Part shown: piece by piece, positions 24,716-32,389 of the stretch | Layout of the letters: each line of letters starts with the position of its first letter | How positions within the stretch are numbered: position 1 is the first letter of the stretch | Origin: an uncultured Flavobacteriales bacterium | Lineage (GTDB): Bacteria; Bacteroidota; Bacteroidia; Flavobacteriales_G; Salibacteraceae | NCBI GenBank assembly: GCA_913057205.1 | Contig: CAJXNO010000020.1 | Span: 1 to 44,183, forward strand | DNA length: 44,183 bases | Direction: 5' to 3' | Position numbers and translations under genes: made by a program | Notes under the pieces: generated by a model | The model's input: the letters and a program-made list of their open reading frames with translations, nothing else | What the model was told of the DNA's origin: nothing | Database searches by the model: none

Positions 24716-25537
24716 ATGCGATTAACCCTTTCGATTCTTTTCAGCCTTTGCGTTTCCTCCCTCTTTGCACAAGAGTTGAATTGTGTTGCATCCTTTGATG
24801 CCATTTACGCCCGATGGGAGAAGATCACCAATATGCGGTATCACTCGCATAAGACGGAGCGACAAGGAAATGAAACGGATGATGCGCATTTTGATTTCAC
24901 CATTCAACGTAAGCCAATTAAAGTGGCTGGACGAATGCAAGAGAAAGGACATTGGATCTTATATGATCCGGCAAAATCATCGAACGAAGCGCTCTACATC
25001 TCCAATGGTTTTCCTTACACGAATCTGACGCTTGATGTGAACGGGAAGGTTTTTCGTGGAATGAATCACTACACCATTTCCGATGCAGGTTGTGAGTTTG
25101 TATTTGAGATCATCCGCCGCGAATATGAGCGCATTCCTGAGAATTTCACGTGCAGTGTGGTAGAACGCGATGGGCGTAAAGAATGGTTGATCCGAGCAGA
25201 GACCGAGAATTTCACCTTCGTTCCATACACCGGAAAATCGGGTGAGACAGTGTTAGATGTAGCCCACAACAACAGCGTTTCAGCCTATTTGATCCTAGAA
25301 CGGAACGAGGCTTTGTCATCGTACACGGATGATTGCTCTGGTGTTCAACTCATGATTCCATCACACTACGGCAAGATCGTTGAGATCTACTTCGATGCCA
25401 ATCACCTTATGCCAACGCGGATCCAACTATTTGATGAGAAGGGTCGCTTTGAACGCTATGACTATTGCGATTATCGCTTCAACCTAGACCTGGATGAAGA
25501 TTTTTTCACCGAAGACTACCTAGACGACCTCGACTAG
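24716..25537 (+). CDS. Secreted DUF1571-like protein of unknown function
   Basis: A 273-residue predicted exported protein. The ATG at 24716 directly precedes a signal peptide (MRLTLSILFSLCVSSLFAQ). The mature region (MRYHSHKTERQGNETDDAHFDF, ISNGFPYTNLTLDVNGKVFRGMNHYTISDAG, SAYLILERN, VEIYFDANHLMPTRIQLFDEKGRFERYDY) resembles the DUF1571/LolA-like half-barrel proteins of Bacteroidota, which may bind lipid; this is an inference by recall. The end is very acidic (DLDEDFFTEDYLDDLD). The TAG stop shares CTAG (25534-25537) with the convergent neighbour. Confidence 0.6.
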   Translation: MRLTLSILFSLCVSSLFAQELNCVASFDAIYARWEKITNMRYHSHKTERQGNETDDAHFDFTIQRKPIKVAGRMQEKGHWILYDPAKSSNEALYISNGFPYTNLTLDVNGKVFRGMNHYTISDAGCEFVFEIIRREYERIPENFTCSVVERDGRKEWLIRAETENFTFVPYTGKSGETVLDVAHNNSVSAYLILERNEALSSYTDDCSGVQLMIPSHYGKIVEIYFDANHLMPTRIQLFDEKGRFERYDYCDYRFNLDLDEDFFTEDYLDDLD

Positions 25538-26385
25538 AGCTCAAAGGTCTCTGCTTTCAGCAGGTCCCCATCAGAACGCAACTGCACTTCGTAGGCTCCG
25601 CTGGGCCAATGGTCAACACGAAGATCCAAGGGCATTGTATATTGTCCAGGTCCATAGGGCACACCTCGCATCAGCTGATTTACCACCTTACCAGTTGGGT
25701 CAATTACAGCCACTTGCATGACGGTGTAAGTTATGACCTCAAACGGGATCTCGCCATAGACGCGTAGTACACGCGGACTGTACAATTGATCTACGGTTTT
25801 CAAGTGCTCCGTGGTGTACCAGGGCTTCGGTAAATGAAGCAATTCCGACATGAAATCTACCAATGCATTGCTCTCCGCGGTTTTACGATCGATCGCACTC
25901 ATCGGGTGGCAATCGCTGAGCATCCAAACTGCGGCTTGTTGGGTGCCTAGTGGGATGTCTCGGTGAGCATTGAGGTAGTTGGCTGTTTTCATGGTGAACG
26001 GGTCGGTCATTTGTCCGAGGTAGAACCGTGTACCTTCCTGCGGACTGGCATCGCTGCTCTGGTAGCAGAACCCTTGGATGCTGCGTTCCATTTCTTGGGC
26101 GGGAGATAAGGCAATGATCACTTCTTCGGTAAGCAGGATGTCTTGTTGCGTTGCATCCCCAGCTATCAGGAGTCGACCGGGTTCTAAACGCGTTACGAAG
26201 AAGGCGTCGCTGGTGTTGCTTGCATGAACGCGTAAGCAGCGACCTTCATGTCCACCTTTGGCTTGAATCTCGAGTGCAAGGGCTCCGCTTTCCAAAAGGG
26301 ATTCGATGGAGGTGTTGGCCTGTGTGAAGTAGGGGAGGAGTGTCATGTGAAGAACGAGTAATCGATGCAAAGCTTGACGGTTCAT
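25534..26385 (-). CDS. Predicted secreted protein of unknown function
   Basis: A 283-residue protein from ATG 26385 with a signal-like N-terminus (MNRQALHRLLVLHMTLLPYFTQA). I do not recognise a family. The middle holds QQAAVWMLSDCHPMSAIDRKT and a variable N-terminal half of short strands. The last ~75 residues (VITYTVMQVAVIDPTGKVVNQL, GPGQYTMPLDLRVDHWPSGAYEVQLRSDGDLL) look like an Ig-like FlgD/T9SS-CTD-type beta sandwich, as at the end of many Bacteroidota cargo proteins, but the typical YPNP start is missing. A longer start at 26439 is possible. Its stop shares CTAG with the neighbour. Confidence 0.65.
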   Translation of the reverse strand: MNRQALHRLLVLHMTLLPYFTQANTSIESLLESGALALEIQAKGGHEGRCLRVHASNTSDAFFVTRLEPGRLLIAGDATQQDILLTEEVIIALSPAQEMERSIQGFCYQSSDASPQEGTRFYLGQMTDPFTMKTANYLNAHRDIPLGTQQAAVWMLSDCHPMSAIDRKTAESNALVDFMSELLHLPKPWYTTEHLKTVDQLYSPRVLRVYGEIPFEVITYTVMQVAVIDPTGKVVNQLMRGVPYGPGQYTMPLDLRVDHWPSGAYEVQLRSDGDLLKAETFEL

Positions 26386-26517
26386 TAGGGTAAAGTTTGG
26401 TTTATATCGACTCAAACAGAATAAAATTGTGATAAGCATCCATTTTTCGACGAATGATTCGATCTTTTCTACGAGATTGGGCAGAAGGGCTAAGCAAGGA
26501 ATGCCTTCATTTGTAGC

Positions 26518-27051
26518 ATGACATTTAAGCGATTATTCAATCACGCCATGTCGTTCTTCATTCATGGGTACTTGCTGCGTAAGCTCTATTTCACGCAGCG
26601 TGCTGACATGAATGCACTTTCAGAAGCGATGCTGGCCTTCGCGTTGGTTTGGTTGGTCATGTCGATGGTCCTTTTCTTTTTCAAGATCCAATGTCGGGTG
26701 CCTTATCCTGAGCTTTTCGTTCGGATGCGCTCATTTGAGCAATTATCCATTTACAGAAGCATCGGTGTGCCGGTATACCGATGGCTCTTGTTACATAGTC
26801 CATTCCGTTTTGCCAATACGTCCATTTACCTGAAAGAAAAAAGAGGAAAGGCCGCGCTCATGCAATTGCATACCAAGATCCTTGAAGCAGAGTGGGCGCA
26901 CATCATCAACATCGTTCTGATACTCATTGCTATGCTGTTCTACGCTGAGATCCGCTGGTGGTTGTTGTTGTGGAATATGGTCTTTAACGTTTATCCCGTC
27001 TTCTTGCAGCGGTATAATCGGTTGCGCATCAGTCGGATATATACTATTTAG
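26518..27051 (+). CDS. CrtO-like integral membrane acyltransferase family protein
   Basis: A 177-residue membrane protein with two strong hydrophobic regions (SEAMLAFALVWLVMSMVLFFF and INIVLILIAMLFYAEIRWWLLLW). The segment QLSIYRSIGVPVYRWLLLHSPFRFAN, the AEWAH segment and the ending QRYNRLRIS resemble the CrtO-type acyltransferase family, whose staphylococcal founder acylates a glycosylated carotenoid and shares AE..H and QRYNR. No other carotenoid gene is nearby, so the acceptor is unknown and could be another glycolipid. ATG at 26518. It lies 22 bases before the paralogous lipoprotein gene. Confidence 0.6.
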   Translation: MTFKRLFNHAMSFFIHGYLLRKLYFTQRADMNALSEAMLAFALVWLVMSMVLFFFKIQCRVPYPELFVRMRSFEQLSIYRSIGVPVYRWLLLHSPFRFANTSIYLKEKRGKAALMQLHTKILEAEWAHIINIVLILIAMLFYAEIRWWLLLWNMVFNVYPVFLQRYNRLRISRIYTI

Positions 27052-27073
27052 CGTACAATACCGTTGTTTGTCC

Positions 27074-28369
27074 ATGCGAAACCTATTCATGCTATCCAGC
27101 CTCTTGCTGCTTCTTGCTTGCCAAGGCTGTCAGGAGCTCACCCAATCACAGGAGCTTACCCGTACGTTCACCTGCTTTGATGATTACGATCGAATCGATA
27201 TTACTTTGATCGATGAGTCAACCGGTGCGGAGCAGGAATTAATTCCTAGTCCAGCTGGCGTTGTTGATTTCGGTACGCTGAATTTTGGGCATTATGCCGT
27301 CGACATTACTGCCTGGTCTGCAGCGATGGACGAACCCCTTATTCGGCTTCGTCGCTCCTTCTCCGTTCCGATTGATCGTGGTGAAGCGTTGTTGAACTTG
27401 CCTTCTCCTGGACAACTCGTGCGTGCGGTGGGGTCGAATAAGGAATTCCAGCGCTTTGTTGAACTTGAATTGGCGTTTCCGTGTGCCGAAACCGATTGGC
27501 GTTGGTATCACATCGCTAACCATCCGGATTCTGTTTATGTCACCACTACATCTACCCCTTTTGAAGGGAACACGTTGGCGTTGGGTCGTCCGAATTATGA
27601 GCCGTTCTACTTAGGATTAGAAGCATGGACCGATCAAGATGGAAGTGGACGCAGTTTCAGTACACGCTCGGAGGTGATCGAGGTCATTCCGGTGGAGCAA
27701 AACATCGTAGAGTTTCCTTTCAACGTGCTGTTCAACTTTACCATAGACGCTGCGGAAGTACGTTATTTCGCCGTGGAACTTCCAGAGGACAACCTGTACC
27801 GCATCGATTATTTCGACCGTCATAACGGTGATTACGAGGCCGATCAGATCGTATTTTTTGCCCAAGGAGGTTTCGGCGAAGCAAGAAGTGCACCTCCAAG
27901 GGGATATGGAAGGATATTCAATGCTGACGCGGGATTACTTGACCTTAAAGCAGCCGTTGCGGTGCCGGGAACAGGAGGTTCATCCGCGGTAAAGGTCTAT
28001 CCAGCGGTTCCGGACGTAGTTCATGACTTTTCACCTCAGATGACCGTTGCTCTGGACGAACATAATACCCTGCATCACATTCGAACTCAGTTGGATGAAG
28101 GAAGCTATGTTTTCCGAATCACTCCAGCAGCATTTAACCCTGAGATGCCGGTCTATGCTTGGCTCCGTGCGGAGCATCCATTGGTCAATGAGGGCAACAG
28201 CCACTTTGATTTTGGTCGAATCGGTCCGGAATACAACGACGATGACCGTCCCCACACCCGAATCTTTTCAATTACCCAAGCAGGCTATTTTGATATTTAT
28301 CTCCTCACCGGATACAACGGAAGCCCAACAAGTTGTACGTTAGTGTTGAATGATACGGTATTGAATTGA
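27074..28369 (+). CDS. Large lipoprotein, paralogue 1 of a tandem pair
   Basis: A 431-residue predicted lipoprotein from ATG 27074 (longer readings have no signal). The signal is MRNLFMLSSLLLLLAC, with Cys16 or Cys19 as lipidation site. Visible parts are an Ig-like N-terminal sandwich (TFTCFDDYDRIDITLIDE.. VDFGTLNFGHYAVDITAW), a middle part (WYHIANHPDS..PFEGN..PFYLGLEAWTD) and two similar C-terminal beta domains, one with VRYFAVELPEDNLYRIDYFDRH and GYGRIFNAD, the last with YFDIYLLTGYNG. The two C-terminal parts recall pre-peptidase C-terminal (PPC) domains, an inference. A paralogue follows 77 bases downstream. Function unknown. Confidence 0.75.
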   Translation: MRNLFMLSSLLLLLACQGCQELTQSQELTRTFTCFDDYDRIDITLIDESTGAEQELIPSPAGVVDFGTLNFGHYAVDITAWSAAMDEPLIRLRRSFSVPIDRGEALLNLPSPGQLVRAVGSNKEFQRFVELELAFPCAETDWRWYHIANHPDSVYVTTTSTPFEGNTLALGRPNYEPFYLGLEAWTDQDGSGRSFSTRSEVIEVIPVEQNIVEFPFNVLFNFTIDAAEVRYFAVELPEDNLYRIDYFDRHNGDYEADQIVFFAQGGFGEARSAPPRGYGRIFNADAGLLDLKAAVAVPGTGGSSAVKVYPAVPDVVHDFSPQMTVALDEHNTLHHIRTQLDEGSYVFRITPAAFNPEMPVYAWLRAEHPLVNEGNSHFDFGRIGPEYNDDDRPHTRIFSITQAGYFDIYLLTGYNGSPTSCTLVLNDTVLN

Positions 28370-28446
28370 TCGATTCCTCCCAACACTCAGAGGAGTTCGT
28401 TCGTCTTTCGCATAGATAATTTGCTCACCATACGATGATTACTCCT

Positions 28447-28911
28447 ATGAAGCGTTTCCAGCCCGTTTTGCTATCCACCGTTCTGTTGATCGGGGTACTT
28501 TCCTTCTCTGCCTGTCGCTTAGAAGAAACCCAATCCATTTCCATTCCTATTTCGTGTTACAACGATTACGATGAGGTGGAAATTCAACTGACCAACTTAG
28601 ATAACAACGAGGTCCGCGAGCTTGAAGTGAGAAACGGCGTCGTTGACTTCGGTGAATTGGTAAGCGGGAGGTATGAGGTTAACTTGCGTGCATGGCAGGA
28701 TGGCTATGAGTCGGAACGGGTTCGTTTTCACAACAGGTTCAACGTGCCCAATCAAATACCTTCAAGTATTCTGTCGGTTCCTAGGCCTGGAATCATCAAC
28801 AACACAGATTACAGTGTCCAGAATTTCAGAGGCTGGGTCAACCTCGACATGACATTCGATTGTGAACAGCAGCCGGATGTCTTCCAATGGTATCATATCT
28901 CCATCGATTAA
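28447..28911 (+). CDS. Lipoprotein paralogue 2, N-terminal fragment
   Basis: A 154-residue fragment holding the lipoprotein signal (MKRFQPVLLSTVLLIGVLSFSAC), the Ig-like domain (ISCYNDYDEVEIQLTN.. GVVDFGELVSGRYEVNLRAW) and the start of the middle part, ending WYHISID. If translated alone it would be a small surface or periplasmic lipoprotein. Confidence 0.6.
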   Translation: MKRFQPVLLSTVLLIGVLSFSACRLEETQSISIPISCYNDYDEVEIQLTNLDNNEVRELEVRNGVVDFGELVSGRYEVNLRAWQDGYESERVRFHNRFNVPNQIPSSILSVPRPGIINNTDYSVQNFRGWVNLDMTFDCEQQPDVFQWYHISID

Positions 28912-28917
28912 AGCAAA

Positions 28918-29733
28918 GTGTTCACTGAAACAGAGGGTCTTCCATTTGAGGGCAATCAGCTAAGCTTTGAACCGGAATTTGCACAGCCTTTTTACATCGG
29001 TTTTGAGCGCTGGACCGACAATGAGGAGCGCGGCTACACAACCTATTCAGAGGTGATGCTGGTAGACCTGAACAACGGTAATCACCAGAATATTGAACTG
29101 GGCGAGCTGATTGAGTTTGAAATCTTAGAATCCAGTAACATGTACTTCAGCACTCTGATAGAAACTGGAGAGGTGTACAAAGTAGATTTCTATGATCGAG
29201 GCAACAGCAACTATACGGCGGATGCCATTGTCTTTGGCGCGAAGGACTATTTCTCGGAGGGGAGAACGAGTTCACCGCACGGACGCGGTCGAATTTTTCA
29301 AGCGATTGATGAAACCTTGAACCTGCAAGCAGCTCGTGCATTGGAGGGTGCATTTGGCTCCAGCGCCTTGAGCGTATCACCGGTGGAGTCGGCCATTCCC
29401 CTGACTTTTTCAGACTCCATGGACTTCACCTTATCAACCAAGAACACCACTTACGTGGTTGAGACCTACTTGAACCCGGGCATTTACACCTTTCACGCAA
29501 CGCATGATGGCTACAACCCGGAAACGGCTGTAGCTGCCACAATCGTCTTTGAGCATCCACTGGAAAGCGTGGTAGGGGGTAGCTTGATCAACATCGGACC
29601 CGTGGGTAGCTTTGACCCTTACACGGAGACCAGAAAGTTTGCTGTGAACCAGGCAGGCACGATGAAGATCTACTTGCTAACGGGTTACCACGGCGGAGTA
29701 GCGGATTACTCGTGTTCGCTTAGAGCTGATTGA
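28918..29733 (+). CDS. Lipoprotein paralogue 2, C-terminal fragment
   Basis: A 271-residue remainder that would have to start at a GTG six bases after the TAA. It lacks a signal peptide, so independent export is unlikely. It carries PFEGNQLSF, FYIGFERWTD, the PPC-like domain (YKVDFYDRGNSNYTADAIVFGAK) and the IYLLTGYHG ending, all matching paralogue 1. Confidence 0.5.
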   Translation: MFTETEGLPFEGNQLSFEPEFAQPFYIGFERWTDNEERGYTTYSEVMLVDLNNGNHQNIELGELIEFEILESSNMYFSTLIETGEVYKVDFYDRGNSNYTADAIVFGAKDYFSEGRTSSPHGRGRIFQAIDETLNLQAARALEGAFGSSALSVSPVESAIPLTFSDSMDFTLSTKNTTYVVETYLNPGIYTFHATHDGYNPETAVAATIVFEHPLESVVGGSLINIGPVGSFDPYTETRKFAVNQAGTMKIYLLTGYHGGVADYSCSLRAD

Positions 29734-29833
29734 TTTACTTCAAGTGCGGCTTTGAGTAAAGCCTAGACGCTCAGGAGCTAGAGGTGAAGCCGCAGTCTTA
29801 AGTCGCAAGGCTTAGGGGGGGAAGGAGTGTACT

Positions 29834-29978
29834 CTGTCATTTCGAGTGGGCTTCCGCTTCATGCGGAAGGTTGCATCGAGAAAGACAATGCCTTGATGGT
29901 GAAAAGGTGTAGTCGTTATTATCCCTCTGTCGTGCTTCGAGACGTTCACGCCTTTGGCATGGCCCCTTAGCATGACAG
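29834..29978. repeat. MITE-like element with CTGTCAT/ATGACAG ends
   Basis: A 145-base stretch bounded by CTGTCAT (29834-29840) and ATGACAG (29972-29978). Inside are CATTTCGAG, GCATCGAGA and CTTCGAGACG blocks, like the TGTCATTTCGAG-type intergenic repeats that are common in Bacteroidota. No ORF with coding signs lies inside. Termini are short (7 bp), so mobility is only inferred. Confidence 0.5.
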
Positions 29979-29989
29979 CTACAAGAAGG

Positions 29990-30017
29990 GCCAAAAGCCA
30001 GCAGCTAACAGCCAACC
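29990..30017. repeat. Heptanucleotide repeat block A (4 units)
   Basis: Four consecutive 7-base units GCCAAAA, GCCAGCA, GCTAACA and GCCAACC, of the degenerate form GCYANNN. Confidence 0.7.
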
Positions 30018-30160
30018 AATCGTGTTGACCCACCCCCCCGGCCCCCTCCCGGGAGTGGGGGAGAGTGAGAATGAGAATGAGAGTGCGTCCCGATGGCTAC
30101 AGGGAAAGAGCGTGTTATCCCTATTGGGCCTTTTAGAATGAGGTGCATGCAGCTTTTAGC
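30003..30160. repeat. Direct repeat, copy 1 (190-base offset)
   Basis: A ~158-base segment that returns at 30193. It runs from AGCTAACAGCCAACC through a C-rich palindrome (CCCCCTCCCGGGAG), CGTCCCGATGGCTACAGGGA and TTATCCCTATTGGGCC to GCAGCTTTTAGC. Confidence 0.85.
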
Positions 30161-30207
30161 CAGCAGCCAGCAGCCAGTGGCCAACAGCCAAAAGCTAACA
30201 GCCAACC
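30152..30207. repeat. Heptanucleotide repeat block B (8 units)
   Basis: Eight 7-base units in exact phase: GCTTTTA, GCCAGCA, GCCAGCA, GCCAGTG, GCCAACA, GCCAAAA, GCTAACA, GCCAACC. It joins the two copies of the direct repeat. Confidence 0.75.
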
Positions 30208-30336
30208 AATCGTGTTGACCCACCCCCCGGCCCCCTCCCAAGAGGGGGAGAGTGAGAGTACGTCCCGATGGCTACAGGGAAAGAGCGAGTTATCCCTATT
30301 GGGCCTTTTAGAATGAGGCGAATGCAGCTTGTAGCT
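30193..30336. repeat. Direct repeat, copy 2
   Basis: Second copy of the 30003-30160 segment with small indels and substitutions: the C-rich part reads CCCCCTCCCAAGAGGGGG and one GAGAATGA-type repeat is lost, shortening it to ~144 bases. Confidence 0.85.
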
Positions 30337-30354
30337 ATTGGCCAGATGCCAGTT
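30327..30354. repeat. Heptanucleotide repeat block C (4 units)
   Basis: Four units GCTTGTA, GCTATTG, GCCAGAT, GCCAGTT, then GAACGAAGTGAAC and CGAGCGAAGCG. Confidence 0.65.
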
Positions 30355-30390
30355 GAACGAAGTGAACTAACCGAGCGAAGCGCATGAAGA

Positions 30391-30446
30391 GGAATTAGGA
30401 ATTAGGTGCAAGGAACAAGGAGCTAGGAGCTAGGTGAACGAAGTGA
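30391..30446. repeat. Heptanucleotide repeat block D, GGANNNA type (8 units)
   Basis: Eight 7-base units with another core: GGAATTA twice, GGTGCAA, GGAACAA, GGAGCTA twice, GGTGAAC, GAAGTGA. Period is again exactly seven. Confidence 0.7.
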
Positions 30447-30465
30447 AATCCCGCTCTGCGGGAAA

Positions 30466-30542
30466 GCTAGTGGCCAGTAGCCAGAAGCAAGAAGCCAACA
30501 GCCAACAGCCAACAGCCAGAAGCCAGCGGCCAACAGCTAACA
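30466..30542. repeat. Heptanucleotide repeat block E (11 units)
   Basis: Eleven units in unbroken phase, from GCTAGTG and GCCAGTA through three exact GCCAACA to GCTAACA, ending 5 bases before the stop codon of the SpoIIE-type gene. Together with the other repeats it fills the gene-free stretch 29734-30547. Confidence 0.8.
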
Positions 30543-30547
30543 ACCCA

Positions 30548-32305
30548 TCAAACCCTCACGCCGAACACAACAACATCATCGATCTGTTCAAAGCCTTCTG
30601 AAGTCGTTTGGGTATCGTTTTTCCAAGATTCGAAGATGCTTTCGATGATCTCCTTTTGTTCTTGCATGGATTTGCCTTGCTGTTCGAGGATGAGTTGTTT
30701 GAACGGACGGTACTTGAACTTCTTTCCTTTGGGACCGCCGAATTGATCGGCGTAGCCATCGGAGAAGGTGTAGAAGGTGTCGTCTTTTTTCAGTTGAATG
30801 GTGTGATTCACGAAGGGGTGGCGGTCAGCGTATTTGCCGATCGGTTGCTTTTCTGCCTTGATCTCGTAGAGGAGGTGGGTATCGATCTCCATCACCGGTT
30901 CGATGGCTTCACCGTTTACCATGAGTGGAGCGTTTTCACGTTTTCTGATGAACCAAAGCGGGTTCTGGGCGCCAGCATATTCCAAGGTGTTCTTGTCATA
31001 GTCGATCGCACACAAGGCCATATCCATGCCGTCTTTGATCTCTTCTTCACCTTTTTCGAAGGTTTCATCCACCAGCTCGTTCAGCTTGTCTAAGATCTGT
31101 GCAGGTTGACTGAGGTGGAACTCACGAAGCGCTCTGTTCAGTCCATCGTGTCCAACCACGCTCACAAAGGCCCCGGGCACACCGTGACCAGTGCAATCTA
31201 CGGCGGCATACAACACCTTGTTGCCCACTTTTTCCATCCAATAGAAGTCGCCGGAAACAATGTCTTTCGGCTTGAAGATGACGAAGGAGCGTTGCAGGTG
31301 CTCCTTGATGAAGCGATCTGTTGGAAGCAAGGCACGCTGAATACGCTCTGCGTAGCGGATACTGTCGAGGATCTCGCGATTCTTTTCTTCGAGTAAGAGG
31401 TTCTGTTTGGTGATCTTTTCGTTGAGACGAGCCAATTTTTCAGCGTGTTTCTGTTTGAGGCGGTAGCTGTTGAAAATGAAGAATACCACCGCTAACGCCA
31501 GCACCAACAGAATGATGAAAACGATACGCAACTTCCGTTCTGCCTCCAGGCGCTGTTCTTTTTGCTTGACCAACAACTGGGCAAGATCAAGCGAATCGGA
31601 AGCGATCACCAATTTTTCACTCGTAACTACAAGATCTTCCTGCGATTTATCGAGTGAATCCGAGGTCACACTCAGCTTCTCTTGGGTTTCCTTGACCTCT
31701 TTTTGCTTTACTGCAATGGTGCGGTCTTTATGACGGATGGTCGTTTCCTTTTTGTCGATCTCTGCTTCTGCCTCTGCTAACATCCTACTCCATTGCTCTG
31801 CTGAATTTGCTCGTCGTTTCAAGAAGGTTGAGCGCAGCTTGATGTTATCGCTACCGATGAGGTCGGTGTTGATCTCATAGAAAGCTTCATCGCCTTGTTC
31901 AATGATGTTGATCATAGACGTTCGGAAGGGGTAGTTCTCTCCAATGACCAAGCAGTCCTCGTTCTTGAACCGATCGATCAGTCGATCTATGTTGGGAAAG
32001 TCGGTGTGGTGGACGTAGATGATGTTCGCTTTGGATATCTCTTTCGGGTCATTGTACAGCTGAATATTCAGGTTTTTGGCATAGAGTCCGAGCCCCTCCG
32101 AGTTGGCAAGTTGAAGTTCATTGAAAAGTTCTCGGTTCTTTACGATAGCCACATCAAGCGTCGTGATGCTGGTTGGCCACTTCACGTAGATGGCCTTTGT
32201 CATATCATTCATGAAGCGTGCTTTTGCCGATTCATTTTGAGCAAAAGCAGAACCGAACCCCAAAATTCCGAAGCATACCGTCAGGAGGAGCATGCGTGTT
32301 TTCAT
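30548..32305 (-). CDS. YfiR-like sensor fused to SpoIIE-type PP2C phosphatase
   Basis: A 585-residue signalling protein. A signal peptide (MKTRMLLLTVCFGILGFGSAFAQ) leads to a periplasmic YfiR/DUF4154-like domain (residues ~25-165: FMNDMTKAIYVKWP, FRTSMINIIEQGDEAFYEIN). A long coiled coil (~168-258) precedes one membrane helix (260-281), a second coiled coil and a cytoplasmic SpoIIE/PP2C phosphatase: SGDFYWM (351-357) and AAVDCTGHGVPGAFVS (367-382) hold the metal-binding Asp residues, with YTFSDGYADQFGG later. Such proteins dephosphorylate anti-sigma-antagonist proteins. The YfiR part would let a periplasmic signal control it. It is monocistronic in appearance. Partner proteins are not in the window. 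Confidence 0.88.
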   Translation of the reverse strand: MKTRMLLLTVCFGILGFGSAFAQNESAKARFMNDMTKAIYVKWPTSITTLDVAIVKNRELFNELQLANSEGLGLYAKNLNIQLYNDPKEISKANIIYVHHTDFPNIDRLIDRFKNEDCLVIGENYPFRTSMINIIEQGDEAFYEINTDLIGSDNIKLRSTFLKRRANSAEQWSRMLAEAEAEIDKKETTIRHKDRTIAVKQKEVKETQEKLSVTSDSLDKSQEDLVVTSEKLVIASDSLDLAQLLVKQKEQRLEAERKLRIVFIILLVLALAVVFFIFNSYRLKQKHAEKLARLNEKITKQNLLLEEKNREILDSIRYAERIQRALLPTDRFIKEHLQRSFVIFKPKDIVSGDFYWMEKVGNKVLYAAVDCTGHGVPGAFVSVVGHDGLNRALREFHLSQPAQILDKLNELVDETFEKGEEEIKDGMDMALCAIDYDKNTLEYAGAQNPLWFIRKRENAPLMVNGEAIEPVMEIDTHLLYEIKAEKQPIGKYADRHPFVNHTIQLKKDDTFYTFSDGYADQFGGPKGKKFKYRPFKQLILEQQGKSMQEQKEIIESIFESWKNDTQTTSEGFEQIDDVVVFGVRV

Positions 32306-32389
32306 ACCGCTAAGTTCCTCGTAGGTGGGGGGTAAAAAAATGACGTTTCGCAGCTTCTGTCCTGATTGGCTTCAGCCTAGGGTGGTACG

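Larger units (their letters stand above)
28447..29733 (+). pseudogene. Large lipoprotein, paralogue 2, split by an in-frame TAA
   Basis: From the ATG at 28447 to the TGA at 29731-29733 one frame of 428 residues is open except for TAA at 28909-28911. Its length matches the intact paralogue (431). Across the stop the two proteins align without gaps: WYHIANHPDSVYV..PFEGN against WYHISID-stop-SKVFT..PFEGN, so the stop replaces the position of a Pro. The signal peptide ends in FSAC (Cys23). Shared motifs later are RGRIF, GSSAL and IYLLTGYHG. A one-base change or sequence error is the simplest cause. No other lesion is visible, so the event is recent or artificial. Confidence 0.8.

Noticed and set aside
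28909-28911. Recoding of TAA as a sense codon, since two frames contain an internal TAA
   Set aside because: Several genes in the window end normally at TAA (e.g. 1261, 2121, 13056, 38640), so TAA is a working stop.
29812-30241. Two minus-strand ORFs (73 and 78 residues) in the repeat region
   Set aside because: They consist of heptanucleotide and duplicated DNA (WLLA repeats), typical spurious ORFs.
29734-30547. tRNA or other structured RNA gene in the largest gene-free stretch
   Set aside because: No cloverleaf, CCA end or known riboswitch core was seen; the content is repeats only.
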